DNA of 64,000 bases from contig NZ_CP014161.1 in NCBI RefSeq assembly GCF_001543175.1, positions 62,001 through 126,000 on the forward strand, written 5' to 3'. Within the stretch, counting starts at the first letter, position 1. Every line of letters begins with the position of its first letter. The notes beneath the pieces are model-generated. The model worked only from the letters and a program-made list of their open reading frames with translations, was not told where the DNA came from and made no database searches. The DNA is from Aerococcus urinae (lineage in GTDB: Bacteria; Bacillota; Bacilli; Lactobacillales; Aerococcaceae). The position numbers and the translations under genes were made by a program. Of this stretch, positions 27,830-36,764 are shown one piece after another.

Positions 27830-29209
27830 ATGGCAAAGAAAAAATGGCAAGCGCCAGTTAAGAAGAATCAAATACTCGATGTCACCATCACTGACCTGAC
27901 TTATGAAGGTATGGGTGTGGCTAAAATCGACCGCTACCCTCTATTTATTCAAAATGCCCTAGTGGGGGAAGACTGCCAGGTCAAGGTGGTCAAAGTGCTT
28001 AAGAAGTTTGCCTTTGCAATTGTCCTAGAACGCTATAATGACGCCGATAGTCGCGTTCCCCTCCGTGATGAAAATGGCCTAAGAACGGGGACTATGCCCC
28101 TACAACATATGGCCTATCCGGCCCAGCTGGCCTTCAAACGCCAACAAGTGGTCAATAGCCTACAAAAACAAGGCCTACTTGAGCAAACTGAGGTCCTAGA
28201 AACCATTGGTATGGAAGAGCCTTGGCACTACCGCAATAAGGCCCAAATTCCAATTGGCCAAGCGGATGGTCAGCTCTATACCGGCTTTTACCGCAAGGGG
28301 TCGCACAAATTGGTCCCTATGACCGATTATCAAATTCAGCTGCCAGGGATTGACCAAACCTTACAAAAAGTACTGGCTATCCTTAACCAGTATCCTATTT
28401 CTGCCTATGATGAAGACGCCCACCAAGGCCTACTCCGCCACCTGATCGTTCGCCAGGGCTACTATACCGGTCAAATCATGTTGGTGATTGTGATTAATGG
28501 ACAGAATCTTCCTGAAGAAGATGAAATCGTAGATACTCTCAAAGCCCAAATCCCTGACTTAGTTTCTATTGTGTTTAATATTAACCAGAAAAATACCAAT
28601 GTTATCTTGGGACAAGACCAGCGGGTGGTCTATGGGGAGGATGCCTATGAGGACCGGATGTTTGACTTGCGCTTTAAGATCTCCTCTAAGTCTTTCTTCC
28701 AGGTCAATACCAGTCAGGCGGAAAAACTCTACCACCAAGCTCTGACAGCTGCTGACCTAAAGGGGGACGAAGTAGTTGTGGACGCTTATTGTGGGATTGG
28801 GACCATTTCACTTTGCCTAGCCCAATCTGCTAAAGAGGTTTACGGGGTCGAAGTCGTTTCGGATGCCATTGACCAAGCCCGGGAAAATGCTCAAATCAAC
28901 GGCCTAGACAATGTGACTTTTAAGGCTGGCAAGGCCGAAGAAGTTATCCAAGACTGGGTCCAAGCGGGATTGAAACCCGATGTTGTTGTCGTCGACCCAC
29001 CACGTAAGGGCCTAGCGGAAGACTTTATCCAGTCTGTCTTAGAAGTCCAACCAGAAAAAATTGTCTATGTCTCCTGTAATCCCGCCACCCTAGCTCGCGA
29101 CTTAGTCAAATTTGTTGACCAGGGCTATCAATTAGGCAAGGTTCAGCCCGTAGATATGTTCCCCCAAACCCACCATGTCGAGGCGGTTGTGGGATTGACG
29201 CGGAACTAA
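27830..29209 (+). CDS. 23S rRNA (uracil-C5)-methyltransferase, RlmCD type
   Basis: A 459-residue TrmA/RlmD-family methyltransferase. It has an N-terminal TRAM RNA-binding domain (DVTITDLTYEGMGVAKIDRY, about residues 15-75), a central insert, and a SAM-binding Rossmann domain (VVDAYCGIGTISLCLAQ). The catalytic Cys motif is YVSCNPATLARDL, preceded by VVDPPRKG. In Firmicutes such enzymes methylate U747 and/or U1939 of 23S rRNA. A paralog lies at 45055-46449. Transcription is probably monocistronic. Confidence 0.92.
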   Translation: MAKKKWQAPVKKNQILDVTITDLTYEGMGVAKIDRYPLFIQNALVGEDCQVKVVKVLKKFAFAIVLERYNDADSRVPLRDENGLRTGTMPLQHMAYPAQLAFKRQQVVNSLQKQGLLEQTEVLETIGMEEPWHYRNKAQIPIGQADGQLYTGFYRKGSHKLVPMTDYQIQLPGIDQTLQKVLAILNQYPISAYDEDAHQGLLRHLIVRQGYYTGQIMLVIVINGQNLPEEDEIVDTLKAQIPDLVSIVFNINQKNTNVILGQDQRVVYGEDAYEDRMFDLRFKISSKSFFQVNTSQAEKLYHQALTAADLKGDEVVVDAYCGIGTISLCLAQSAKEVYGVEVVSDAIDQARENAQINGLDNVTFKAGKAEEVIQDWVQAGLKPDVVVVDPPRKGLAEDFIQSVLEVQPEKIVYVSCNPATLARDLVKFVDQGYQLGKVQPVDMFPQTHHVEAVVGLTRN

Positions 29210-29419
29210 TAAGGAAATAATGCGGTAACAGCGAACCACTGAGTTGTCACATGCCTAAGCAAAGAGAGGTTAATAAACTAAGCTCATGCCAGGAATTTCC
29301 AAGAAGGCGACTAAAAGGAAGGATGGCAAGTTTCCTAAAAGACTGTAATAAGCTCTACTAGTGTATACTTTTAAAAAATTTAGCTCTTTGATATAGTAAA
29401 AAAGGAGGATATATGAAAT

Positions 29420-29635
29420 ATGTCACTATTTGATAAAAAAGATGAAAAGAAATATGAAAAAATTGTAGAAGATTTTAATCTTGAAGACCTTAATAAGGAT
29501 GATTTAGAAGTACTATTGAACAACTCAGATGCAGCATATGGTGGCTTAAGTGCTTTGTTAGTCCAAAATTATATCATCATGAGACAGCTTGATAGGCTAA
29601 ATAAAAATATAGAACAATTAATGAAAAAACAATAA
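29420..29635 (+). CDS. Small hypothetical protein, 71 residues
   Basis: A charged small protein (MSLFDKKDEKKYEKIVED) with a hydrophobic middle (GGLSALLVQNYIIMRQL) and a Lys-rich coiled-coil-like end. It has no domain I recognise. The ribosome-binding site AAAGGAGG lies 12 bases upstream. A six-codon out-of-frame ATG at 29413 overlaps the start and sits at a better distance from it, which could lower initiation or be a coupling leader. It sits just before a disrupted RDD membrane gene. Confidence 0.6.
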   Translation: MSLFDKKDEKKYEKIVEDFNLEDLNKDDLEVLLNNSDAAYGGLSALLVQNYIIMRQLDRLNKNIEQLMKKQ

Positions 29636-29658
29636 GTATAAGTCTAAAAATAGAAAAG

Positions 29659-30193
29659 ATGTTTAGCCCCAAGAGAGAAATTATGCTTATCAAAAATAAT
29701 CCAATATCATTTAAAAATCGTATGAAAGAATTGCTTTTCGATTATTTACTTATTCTTCTGTATTTAGCCTTGTTATTTGGAATAACCCTGGTAGTTTATT
29801 ACCTGTTTTTTAAAGGTATTCCGAAAATGAGTGAGTTACAAGCGCAGGTCATTGCTTTATTGACATCAGTTATTCCGATTATTTTGCTTTTTGCATATTT
29901 GGATTATTCAAAAGATGGCAGTATAGGTAAACGAAAAGCCGGTTTAAAGCTTGTTTATAAAGATAAATCTTTTCAAGCGAGCCTTATAAGAAACGTGATC
30001 AAATTTTTACCATGGCAAATAGGCCATATGAGTACGATCCATGGGAACCTATACTGACTTTGACATCTGGGCTATGGTGCTGTCTTTTATGAGCATCGGG
30101 TTTGCTGTATTACTATTATTAATGGGCCTCATGCGCAATGATAAAAGGCATTTAGGCGATTTGTTGGCACATAGTCAAGTACAGAATCGATAG
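29659..30193 (+). pseudogene. RDD family membrane protein, frameshifted
   Basis: The first frame gives a 124-132 residue RDD-like protein (start 29659 or, better, ATG 29683) with two membrane segments and the DGSIGKRKAGLKLVY motif. It ends abruptly after FLPWQIGHMSTIHG at a TGA (30055-30057). The continuation lies in another frame: FDIWAMVLSFMSIGFAVLLL and KRHLGDLLA, to a TAG at 30191-30193. Removing one base near GGGAACC (about 30044) joins the two parts. This is a single-base frameshift or an assembly error. RDD proteins are membrane proteins of varied or unknown transport role. Confidence 0.85.
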
Positions 30194-30272
30194 GTATTGA
30201 TTAGCAAAATAAGAGTTAAAATTTAAAGGAAGGACGACAAGTCCAGTCCATTTATCAAGAGCGAGGAATCAT

Positions 30273-30329
30273 CTAAAAAGCACCCTCAGCCTGGGCTGAA
30301 TCAGTGACTCCAATCCGATAATCATTCAT
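30273..30329 (-). pseudogene. Stub of a RelE/ParE-type toxin gene
   Basis: The minus-strand ATG overlaps the last codons of the antitoxin gene (ATGA arrangement). It encodes only 18 residues (MNDYRIGVTDSAQAEGAF) before a TAG. The YRIxxTxSAQA pattern resembles the beginning of ParE/RelE toxins. No continuation is seen in any frame. Inference: the toxin gene was lost, leaving the antitoxin. Confidence 0.5.
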
Positions 30330-30588
30330 GGTTCAGCTCTTTTCTTAAATCATTCATGACGTCTTTGAGTGGTTTTGTTCGTCCTGCGGCAACATCCTGC
30401 TCTCCGGCTTTTAATAAGGCATAAAGTTCATGCTTGCCAACGAGTTGTTCGTAGGCTTGAATACTCATCACAGCTAAATCGCCACGACCATTTTTAGTGG
30501 TAAAATCAGGAGAATTGCTTGCATGACAAAAGTTTGAAATATCATCATTGTTATTCCTTAAATCCGTACTCGATTGAATCTTAGACAT
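30322..30588 (-). CDS. Phd/YefM family antitoxin (orphan)
   Basis: An 88-residue protein with the Phd/YefM N-terminal fold: STDLRNNNDDISNFC near the start, then FTTKNGRGDLAVMSIQAYEQL. The C terminus is an acidic/basic helix of the kind that wraps a toxin. Ribosome-binding site AAAGGGTG on the minus strand. No intact toxin gene follows; only an 18-codon stub overlaps its end. Such antitoxins bind their own promoter. Confidence 0.82.
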   Translation of the reverse strand: MSKIQSSTDLRNNNDDISNFCHASNSPDFTTKNGRGDLAVMSIQAYEQLVGKHELYALLKAGEQDVAAGRTKPLKDVMNDLRKELNHE

Positions 30589-30732
30589 TTAAATCACCCT
30601 TTCTAAAGATATAATGCCATTATTTCTTTAGAGTAACAATTAAACTATTCCTAGCCTAGCTTATTGCCCATGCCTTCAATAAGGGCTTGAAAAACTAAAT
30701 AATCAATGAAAATTGAAATAAGAAACTAGCAA

Positions 30733-30757
30733 GAGGCTCCAGCAATGGAGCTTTTTT
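30733..30757 (+). terminator. Intrinsic terminator in the 30.6-30.95 kb gap
   Basis: AGGCTCC-AGCAAT-GGAGCTT plus T-run. It belongs to a small family of similar elements in the window (see 35949, 47022, 50536). The rest of this gap is AT-rich with no recognisable gene or riboswitch; a TTGACT (30839) and TATGAT (about 30889) occur but are not at promoter spacing. Confidence 0.6.
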
Positions 30758-30957
30758 AATGGAATAAATTTTATACCAGATAGTAGTTAAATAATTAATA
30801 AGATAAATTAAGATATTTAAAATAATAAATTACTATTTGTTGACTGTACACGCTTGATCGGTAAATGATAATTCATTTTTAAAAGTGCTATGATAGAATA
30901 ACTTAATCACAAAGAACTTAAATGTTAATGCTATTTGATTTAAGTAAAGGAGGAAAA

Positions 30958-31515
30958 ATGATGAATAAACATTTTAGCACACGAAACATTGTTGCAGTTG
31001 CTATTGGAGCAGCCCTATTTGGGATTTTGATGACTTACGGAGGGATTCCAGTTTTTACCAATACCAAGTTATCCACGGCTTACATCGTTCCTATCGTGGT
31101 TGGAGCCCTATTTGGACCGGTTCAAGCAGCCTTAGTTGGTTTGATTGGGAACGTCTTTGCGGATGCCTTAGGCGGAAGTGGTTTCTGGTTGGATTGGACC
31201 GTGGGCAATATGTTTGCTTGCTTCTTTATCGGCGCTTTAAAACTTTATGGTGCCGATATTCGTCGGGGCATCTTTACCGCTAAGCACGCGATGATTTATG
31301 CCTTGGTATCTGTTGTAGGATTAGAACTTTCTTTTGGTTTGATCACACCGCTCTTGACTAAGGTCTTCTACGGTGGTGAATTGGCCATTACCATCACTCA
31401 AGCCCAAGTGGCGGTTCTAACCAATGCCATCGTCGTCCTTGTCGTGGGGATTCCCTTGCTCTTTACTCTGGCTAAACGTTATCGGGGGACAACAAACTTG
31501 GTGGATGAAAACTAA
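30958..31515 (+). CDS. ECF transporter S component (UPF0397-like)
   Basis: The start is ATG 30958, five bases after AAAGGAGG; upstream in-frame codons are not part of the family. The 185-residue product has about five or six hydrophobic segments. It resembles the UPF0397-type S components (KLSTAYIVPIVVGALFGPVQAALVGLIGN type core, FWLDWTVGNMFACFFIGAL). An S component binds the substrate and docks on the shared energising module. The ATPase and T component follow directly, so this is a dedicated (group I) ECF system. The substrate is unassigned; the downstream SAM hydrolase genes suggest a SAM-, adenosine- or methionine-related compound. Confidence 0.82.
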   Translation: MMNKHFSTRNIVAVAIGAALFGILMTYGGIPVFTNTKLSTAYIVPIVVGALFGPVQAALVGLIGNVFADALGGSGFWLDWTVGNMFACFFIGALKLYGADIRRGIFTAKHAMIYALVSVVGLELSFGLITPLLTKVFYGGELAITITQAQVAVLTNAIVVLVVGIPLLFTLAKRYRGTTNLVDEN

Positions 31516-33245
31516 TGCAGCAAAATAGTCTTTCACCAATTATTCAATTTAAAGATTTTTCTTTTACCTACGCTTCCGCCCAAGAACCGGCTCTTAAAGA
31601 TATTAACTTGGAAATTTATCCAGGCGAAAAGATTCTGATTTTAGGGGCTAGTGGGAGTGGAAAATCCACCCTGGGACAGTGCATCAATGGACTGATTCCT
31701 AACCAGTTTGAAGGGACCATCACTGGGATGGCCACTGTTGCTGGGCACGCGGTAGGGTCTTCATCAGTTTTCGATTTATCTCAAGAGGTCGGTTCGGTCT
31801 TGCAGGATAGCGATGCCCAATTTGTTGGCATCAATGTGGCTGAGGATATTGCCTTTGCCCTAGAAAACCGTAACACGCCCAGATCTGTGATGAGGGCTTT
31901 CGTTGACAAGGTCGCTCGGCGGGTTGGGGTGATGGACCAGTTACAGTCGCTACCCTATTCCCTATCCGGCGGTCAGAAACAAAAAGTCTCTGTGGCAGGT
32001 ATCCTGGGGGAAAAGAACCAAATTTTACTCTTCGATGAACCCCTAGCAGCCTTAGACCCCCAGATGGGACTATCCATGGTTGAACTCATTGATTCTTTAA
32101 ATAAGCAGGATGGGAAGACCGTGATCATCATCGAACACCGCTTTGAAGATGTCCTCCACCGGCCTATTGATCGGGTGGTTTTATTAGACCAAGGGCGGAT
32201 TGTGACCGTGATGACGCCGGATGAACTGATTACTTCCGATCTCTTGATAAAATATGGGATTCGCGAGCCCCTTTATATTAGTGCCTTGAAGAATATGTAC
32301 GGAGGCTTGAAGCAAAAAGCAGGCTTGACCCAGTTAGATACTATCGACTTGTCTTCTTACCAAGGAAAACAGCCTTTGTTAGCAGTCGAAGAGTCCACTT
32401 CCAAAGAAGCTGAGGGAAGTGGTCAGGGTTCGCAAAGTGATTCTGACCAGGTCATTGTTCATTTAGAGGATTTGCGCTTTGGCTATGATCCCAAGCAGCC
32501 GCTTATTCAAATCCCAGAACTAACCATTAAACGGGGAGAACGTATTGCCATTGTGGGTGAGAATGGGTCAGGAAAATCCACCCTAGCCAAGCTCTTAACT
32601 GGGGTCTTAAAGCCACAGTCGGGGAGGATCGAACGCCTCGGAGACCCTGTTACCATTCAAGAAATCGCCCAACTGATTGGCTATGTCATGCAAAATCCTA
32701 ATCAAATGTTGGTGACGGATTCAGTCTACCGGGAGCTTGCCTTGGGATTGGAATACCGGCAGCTTGCTAAGGATGAAATCGATTCGCGGGTCCAGCAAGT
32801 CCTTCAAGTTACCGGCCTTTATCCGAAGCGGAACTGGCCAATTTCAGCCCTAAGTTACGGGCAGAAGAAGCGCTTATCAGTGGCTATTGTCCTCGCCCTA
32901 GAACCGACCTGCATTATCCTTGACGAGCCAACTGCTGGATCGGATTATGCTCATTACCGGGAAATTATGGAATTTATTGACGACCTGAACCAGACCTACC
33001 AAATGACCATGATTTTTATTACTCATGATATGCATTTGGCCCTGGAATACACCGATCGGGGCCTGGTCATTGAAGACGGCCACTTAATTGCTGACCGGCC
33101 GATTTTTGATATTTTAGCGGATGACCAACTGGTTCAACGGGCGTCCTTGAAGAAGACATCCATTTTTGACTTTGCCAAGCGCTTGGACTTACCGGTAGCT
33201 GACTTTGTTCAAGCCTTTATTAAAAGCGAAAGGGAGGGAAAGTAG
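31515..33245 (+). CDS. ECF transporter ATPase, two fused ABC domains
   Basis: A 576-residue protein with two complete ABC ATPase domains. Domain 1 has Walker A GASGSGKST (residues 44-52), signature LSGGQKQK and ILLFDEPLAALD. Domain 2 has GENGSGKST (about 348), LSYGQKKR and IILDEPTAGSD. A Ser/Glu/Gln linker near residues 285-305 joins them. It is the fused equivalent of EcfA1-EcfA2 (YkoD type). The start codon overlaps the S component stop by one base (TAATG). Confidence 0.92.
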   Translation: MQQNSLSPIIQFKDFSFTYASAQEPALKDINLEIYPGEKILILGASGSGKSTLGQCINGLIPNQFEGTITGMATVAGHAVGSSSVFDLSQEVGSVLQDSDAQFVGINVAEDIAFALENRNTPRSVMRAFVDKVARRVGVMDQLQSLPYSLSGGQKQKVSVAGILGEKNQILLFDEPLAALDPQMGLSMVELIDSLNKQDGKTVIIIEHRFEDVLHRPIDRVVLLDQGRIVTVMTPDELITSDLLIKYGIREPLYISALKNMYGGLKQKAGLTQLDTIDLSSYQGKQPLLAVEESTSKEAEGSGQGSQSDSDQVIVHLEDLRFGYDPKQPLIQIPELTIKRGERIAIVGENGSGKSTLAKLLTGVLKPQSGRIERLGDPVTIQEIAQLIGYVMQNPNQMLVTDSVYRELALGLEYRQLAKDEIDSRVQQVLQVTGLYPKRNWPISALSYGQKKRLSVAIVLALEPTCIILDEPTAGSDYAHYREIMEFIDDLNQTYQMTMIFITHDMHLALEYTDRGLVIEDGHLIADRPIFDILADDQLVQRASLKKTSIFDFAKRLDLPVADFVQAFIKSEREGK

Positions 33246-34088
33246 ATGCATGAGCAATTGATTATTCGTTATGATATTGGCGATGGCTACTTTGATCGCC
33301 TAGCGGGGTCAACCAAGTTATGGGTATTTGTCACTGCGCTAGCCTTAATGATGGTGTCTTTCGATTTGCGGATTATCCTTCCCCTTTTTCTGATCCACGC
33401 CTGGATCTTCAAGCAGGTTTACCGTGAGAGTAAGGCCTTGAAATTTATCTTTCGTTTTATGTTAATCATGAATCTGATTAATGTTTTACTTTACTATCTG
33501 GCTAATCCCTTAACCGGGACCGAGCTAGCAGGACAAATAACGATTTTATATCGCTTTAATGATTACTTTGTCGTCACCTATGAGACCTTGGTTTATTTCC
33601 TAGCCAGAATCATGAAGATGATTGGTAGTTTGATTATCAGCCTCTGCTTTATCTTAACCATCACGCCCACCCAGTTAGCCAGTGGTTTGTATGCTATGGG
33701 AGTGCCTTACCAAGTTGGCACCATGTTTTCTTTGGGGCTGAGATATATGCCGGATATCTTCCGCGATTTTACCGCGATCAAGGAATCCATGCAGATGCGG
33801 GGCTTGGAGCTCAATCCTAAGCGGGCTGGCATTTTCAAACGGCTCAAGGCTAATACTGCTATTCTCTTGCCCTTAATTATTGTCTCTTTTGACCAGGTCG
33901 AAACCATTTCCAGTGCCATGGATCTAAGAGGTTATGGCCAAGGGAAAAAACGAACTTACTATGGGGACCTAGAGCCTGGTGACCACGATAAACAGATGCG
34001 ACTCTTGGCCATAGTGCAAGGGGGAATCTTTGTTATTTATATGTGGTTACGGCTGACTGGAAGAGTGCATGAATTGTGGGTCATTTAG
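33246..34088 (+). CDS. ECF transporter T component
   Basis: A 280-residue EcfT/CbiQ-family membrane protein. It begins directly after the ATPase stop codon, so it is translationally coupled. It has several membrane segments and the cytoplasmic coupling motifs: SLGLRYMPDIFRDFTAIKESMQMRG (compare A-R-G motif) and ISSAMDLRGYG (compare SRG motif). These dock in the grooves of the two ATPase domains. Confidence 0.88.
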   Translation: MHEQLIIRYDIGDGYFDRLAGSTKLWVFVTALALMMVSFDLRIILPLFLIHAWIFKQVYRESKALKFIFRFMLIMNLINVLLYYLANPLTGTELAGQITILYRFNDYFVVTYETLVYFLARIMKMIGSLIISLCFILTITPTQLASGLYAMGVPYQVGTMFSLGLRYMPDIFRDFTAIKESMQMRGLELNPKRAGIFKRLKANTAILLPLIIVSFDQVETISSAMDLRGYGQGKKRTYYGDLEPGDHDKQMRLLAIVQGGIFVIYMWLRLTGRVHELWVI

Positions 34089-34169
34089 CTGAGCGATGAC
34101 TAGTAAGGCGAGTTGTACTCACTATTCACAGTGATTGTACGCCATGATAGAAGGGAGACCATTAACATA

Positions 34170-35018
34170 GTGAAAGCAATTTTAGTATTTCAGACCGATT
34201 TTACCTATAAGGAGGCAGCCGTCAGCGCCATGTATGGGGTGGTCAAGTCAGTCGACCGTGACTTAGAAATTATTACGGGGACCCATGAGATTCCCAACTA
34301 TGATATCTGGAGCGGTTCTTTCCGTCTTTACCAACCCATGCAATTTTGGCCCCAGGGCACTATTTTCGTCTCAGTCGTTGACCCTGGTGTGGGGACCAGT
34401 CGGCGGACTTGTATTGCCCAGACCAAAAACGGCTACACCATTGTGACACCCGATAACGGGAGCCTGACCCATGTGGCCAAGCACTTTGGGATTGAAAGGG
34501 TGGTTGAGATTGATATTGACCGTCACCGCCTAAAGGGGCAGGGGACAGAAGGGATCTCGGTCTTTCATGGCCGTGATGTCTTTGCCTATTGTGCGGCACG
34601 GTTAGCTAGCGGACAAGTTGCCTTTGAAGAATTTGGCTCGGAATATCCGGTAGATGAGATTGTCACTTTCGATTTGATTGAGCCGAAAAAAGCACAGGAC
34701 CGGTTGACAGGAATGGGAGAGATTATTGACCCTAACTTTGGTAATTATTGGACCAACATCCCCTTTGCCTGGTTAAAAGACCAATCCGGGAAGTCAGTTA
34801 GAGTCATTGTGCGTTCAGCGAGTGGAGCAGTCGTCTTCGATGAAGCGATTCAAATCCATAAGACCTTTGGCGAGGTGAGCTTAGGGGAATTAACTATTTA
34901 TCAGAATGAATTTGGCAACTTGAGTCTAGCTATTAACCAAGGCAGTTTTATTTCTAAATACGACCTGCCTTACGGGGTTGGGGTTAGTGTCGAAGTAGTA
35001 TTGAGTGAGGAGGAATAG
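34170..35018 (+). CDS. SAM hydroxide adenosyltransferase (DUF62), triad intact
   Basis: I use GTG 34170, after AAGGGAG. Upstream in-frame codons to 34113 are not family-like. The 282-residue protein belongs to the DUF62 family (SAM + hydroxide to adenosine + methionine; also fluorinase and chlorinase). The Asp-Arg-His triad of the hydrolases is intact: Asp71 and Arg78 in VVDPGVGTSRR, His133 in VFHGRDVF; PDNG is also present. The N-terminal DFG..D motif is altered (TDFTYKEAAVS). It is the fourth gene of the ECF operon, 81 bases after the T component, and ends four bases before a paralog. Confidence 0.86.
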   Translation: MKAILVFQTDFTYKEAAVSAMYGVVKSVDRDLEIITGTHEIPNYDIWSGSFRLYQPMQFWPQGTIFVSVVDPGVGTSRRTCIAQTKNGYTIVTPDNGSLTHVAKHFGIERVVEIDIDRHRLKGQGTEGISVFHGRDVFAYCAARLASGQVAFEEFGSEYPVDEIVTFDLIEPKKAQDRLTGMGEIIDPNFGNYWTNIPFAWLKDQSGKSVRVIVRSASGAVVFDEAIQIHKTFGEVSLGELTIYQNEFGNLSLAINQGSFISKYDLPYGVGVSVEVVLSEEE

Positions 35019-35021
35019 ATA

Positions 35022-35900
35022 ATGGGTATCGATTTTAGTAAAGTTCCTGCTTTTCGTCAGCAATTAGTCTTTCAAAGTGACTTTGGACTTAACGATGGGG
35101 CGGTATCGGCCATGACGGGGGTAGTAGTGACGGTTGATGAGAGTCTTAGTATCCATCACTTAACCCACAACATTCCTCCTTATGATATTTATTTGGCTGG
35201 CTATCGGCTCTATCAGACCTATTCCTACTGGCCTGAGGGGACCATCTTCGTATCGATTGTTGACCCTGGTGTGGGCTACCAGCAAAAGTCAGTGATTGCC
35301 TTGTTAGAGAGTGGTCATTATATCGTCACCCCTAATAATGGGACCCTGTCTTTTCTGGCTAAGTATGTGGGGGTCCAGGCGGTTTGGGAAATTGATAAGG
35401 AGAAGAACTTACTCCCTTCGACCAACCAGTCCTATACCTTCTACGGCCGCGACTTGTACGCTTATACAGCGGCTCGTTTAGCCAGTGGGAAATTACAGTT
35501 AAGTGAAGTGGGGGAAGAACTTGCTATCAGTGAGCTCAAGCTCCATGAGATTGCTGACTTCCAGATTAATCCTGAGGAAGCTGTACTCAGTGGTCACGTT
35601 GCCATTCACGATGAACGTTTCGGCTCGCTCTGGACTAATATCCCCTATGAGTCTTTACAAGACTTAGAAGTGAAAACAGGCGACCAACTCCATCTTCAAA
35701 TCCACCACCAAGGGCAGACGGTCTATGATGACTTAGTTCCAGTCGTCCAATCCTTCCAATCTGTTCCCCAAAGTCGGGCGCTGATCTACTGTAATTCGCT
35801 CAAGAATTTGGCGGTTGCCCTCAATCAAAATAGCTTTGCCCAAGCCTACAAGGTCGGTTATGGGTCTGACTGGCAGCTTACTTTTCAAAAGAGTAAATAG
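35022..35900 (+). CDS. SAM hydroxide adenosyltransferase paralog (DUF62), triad degenerate
   Basis: A 292-residue DUF62 protein, clearly homologous to the gene before it (same length and motif order). It keeps the N-terminal SDFGLND motif and Asp81 of VDPGVG. However, the triad Arg is replaced by Gln88 (GVGYQQKS) and the triad His by Tyr141 (TFYGRD); PDNG became PNNG. The residue identities are seen directly; loss of SAM hydrolysis, a changed nucleophile, or a partner role in a mixed trimer with the first copy is inference. It ends the operon before a terminator. Confidence 0.85.
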   Translation: MGIDFSKVPAFRQQLVFQSDFGLNDGAVSAMTGVVVTVDESLSIHHLTHNIPPYDIYLAGYRLYQTYSYWPEGTIFVSIVDPGVGYQQKSVIALLESGHYIVTPNNGTLSFLAKYVGVQAVWEIDKEKNLLPSTNQSYTFYGRDLYAYTAARLASGKLQLSEVGEELAISELKLHEIADFQINPEEAVLSGHVAIHDERFGSLWTNIPYESLQDLEVKTGDQLHLQIHHQGQTVYDDLVPVVQSFQSVPQSRALIYCNSLKNLAVALNQNSFAQAYKVGYGSDWQLTFQKSK

Positions 35901-35948
35901 AATTTGATCGTTGATTTTGTATTCCTAAATGGATATTTGTCAATTGAA

Positions 35949-35976
35949 AGAAGCTCCAGCAATGGGGCTTCTTCTT
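35949..35976 (+). terminator. Terminator of the ECF/SAM hydrolase operon
   Basis: GAAGCTCC-AGCAAT-GGGGCTTC followed by TTCTTTT; same core as the hairpin at 30733. Confidence 0.75.
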
Positions 35977-36171
35977 TTGCAGAGCTGGGCCTGACCCCTA
36001 TGCTTACATTGGTTAGGGAGGAGAGCGTTTAATTTCTTGGTCTCTTGTAAAAAAATAGACTTTTATTGAAATATCCTAGCAGGTTGATCTCTGATAAAAT
36101 AATAAAGATATTTATAGAGTCTGATAATAAAATATCTTATTATAAACGAGGACCAGAATGGTGGTGAATAG

Positions 36172-36717
36172 GTGGAAGAATTGAGTCTGTTCTTAGGGCT
36201 AGTGGGATTCTTAGGGGTCCTTTTTCTAATACTAGCTAATGGATTGAAAAGTCGACAGTCATCGAGTGGGAAGTTTAAGCTATTTGTCGAATGCATGGAC
36301 CAGCTTGGTTTTCTCTTCTTAGCTTTCTTGCTCATAGCTGTGATCTTAATGGGAGACTTTAATTGCAGCAATTGGAAATTTTGGCTTTTAGCTCTTTGTG
36401 CGCTCCTCCTTTTTATTTCTGGAAGCTGGGGATTGTTTCGCCTAATTAATGACCAGTTTCAAGGTACCAAGAAGCAGGTTTTTCATGTGAAGGGGGCGGT
36501 AAGAGAATCCCATATCAATCTTCAAGCAACGACCTATCGCTTGGAGACCGTGGAGGGGATAGGTTTGCGGGTGGATAGGTCTCAGTATCAGACTGTCAAA
36601 AATGCTTTTATCTTGTTAGAGGGCCAGCATTATTCACTCTACAGGTCTGAGCTTGCCTACCAGATTGACTACTACCCAAAAACCAAACTGGTGATTGCTC
36701 TGACACTTATAAAATAA
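36172..36717 (+). CDS. Membrane protein of unknown function A
   Basis: A 181-residue protein starting at GTG 36172 after GGTGGTG. The N-terminal part has three hydrophobic segments; the C-terminal part is a soluble domain of about 80 residues ending in a conserved IDYYPKTKLVIAL strand. It is a paralog of the protein at 37405-37911, with the same layout and the same DYYPK(T/S)K ending. I recognise no named family. It forms a three-gene set with the two following genes, all encoding membrane proteins of similar size. Confidence 0.7.
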   Translation: MEELSLFLGLVGFLGVLFLILANGLKSRQSSSGKFKLFVECMDQLGFLFLAFLLIAVILMGDFNCSNWKFWLLALCALLLFISGSWGLFRLINDQFQGTKKQVFHVKGAVRESHINLQATTYRLETVEGIGLRVDRSQYQTVKNAFILLEGQHYSLYRSELAYQIDYYPKTKLVIALTLIK

Positions 36718-36764
36718 TTGGTCAGAAGAGAAGTGAATGATTTTCAGCTCAAAGGAGGAATACC

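Noticed and set aside
30590-30957. Riboswitch or T-box leader before the ECF/SAM hydrolase operon
   Set aside because: I looked for SAM-box, T-box or purine-switch cores and saw none; the gap is mainly AT-rich with one small terminator.
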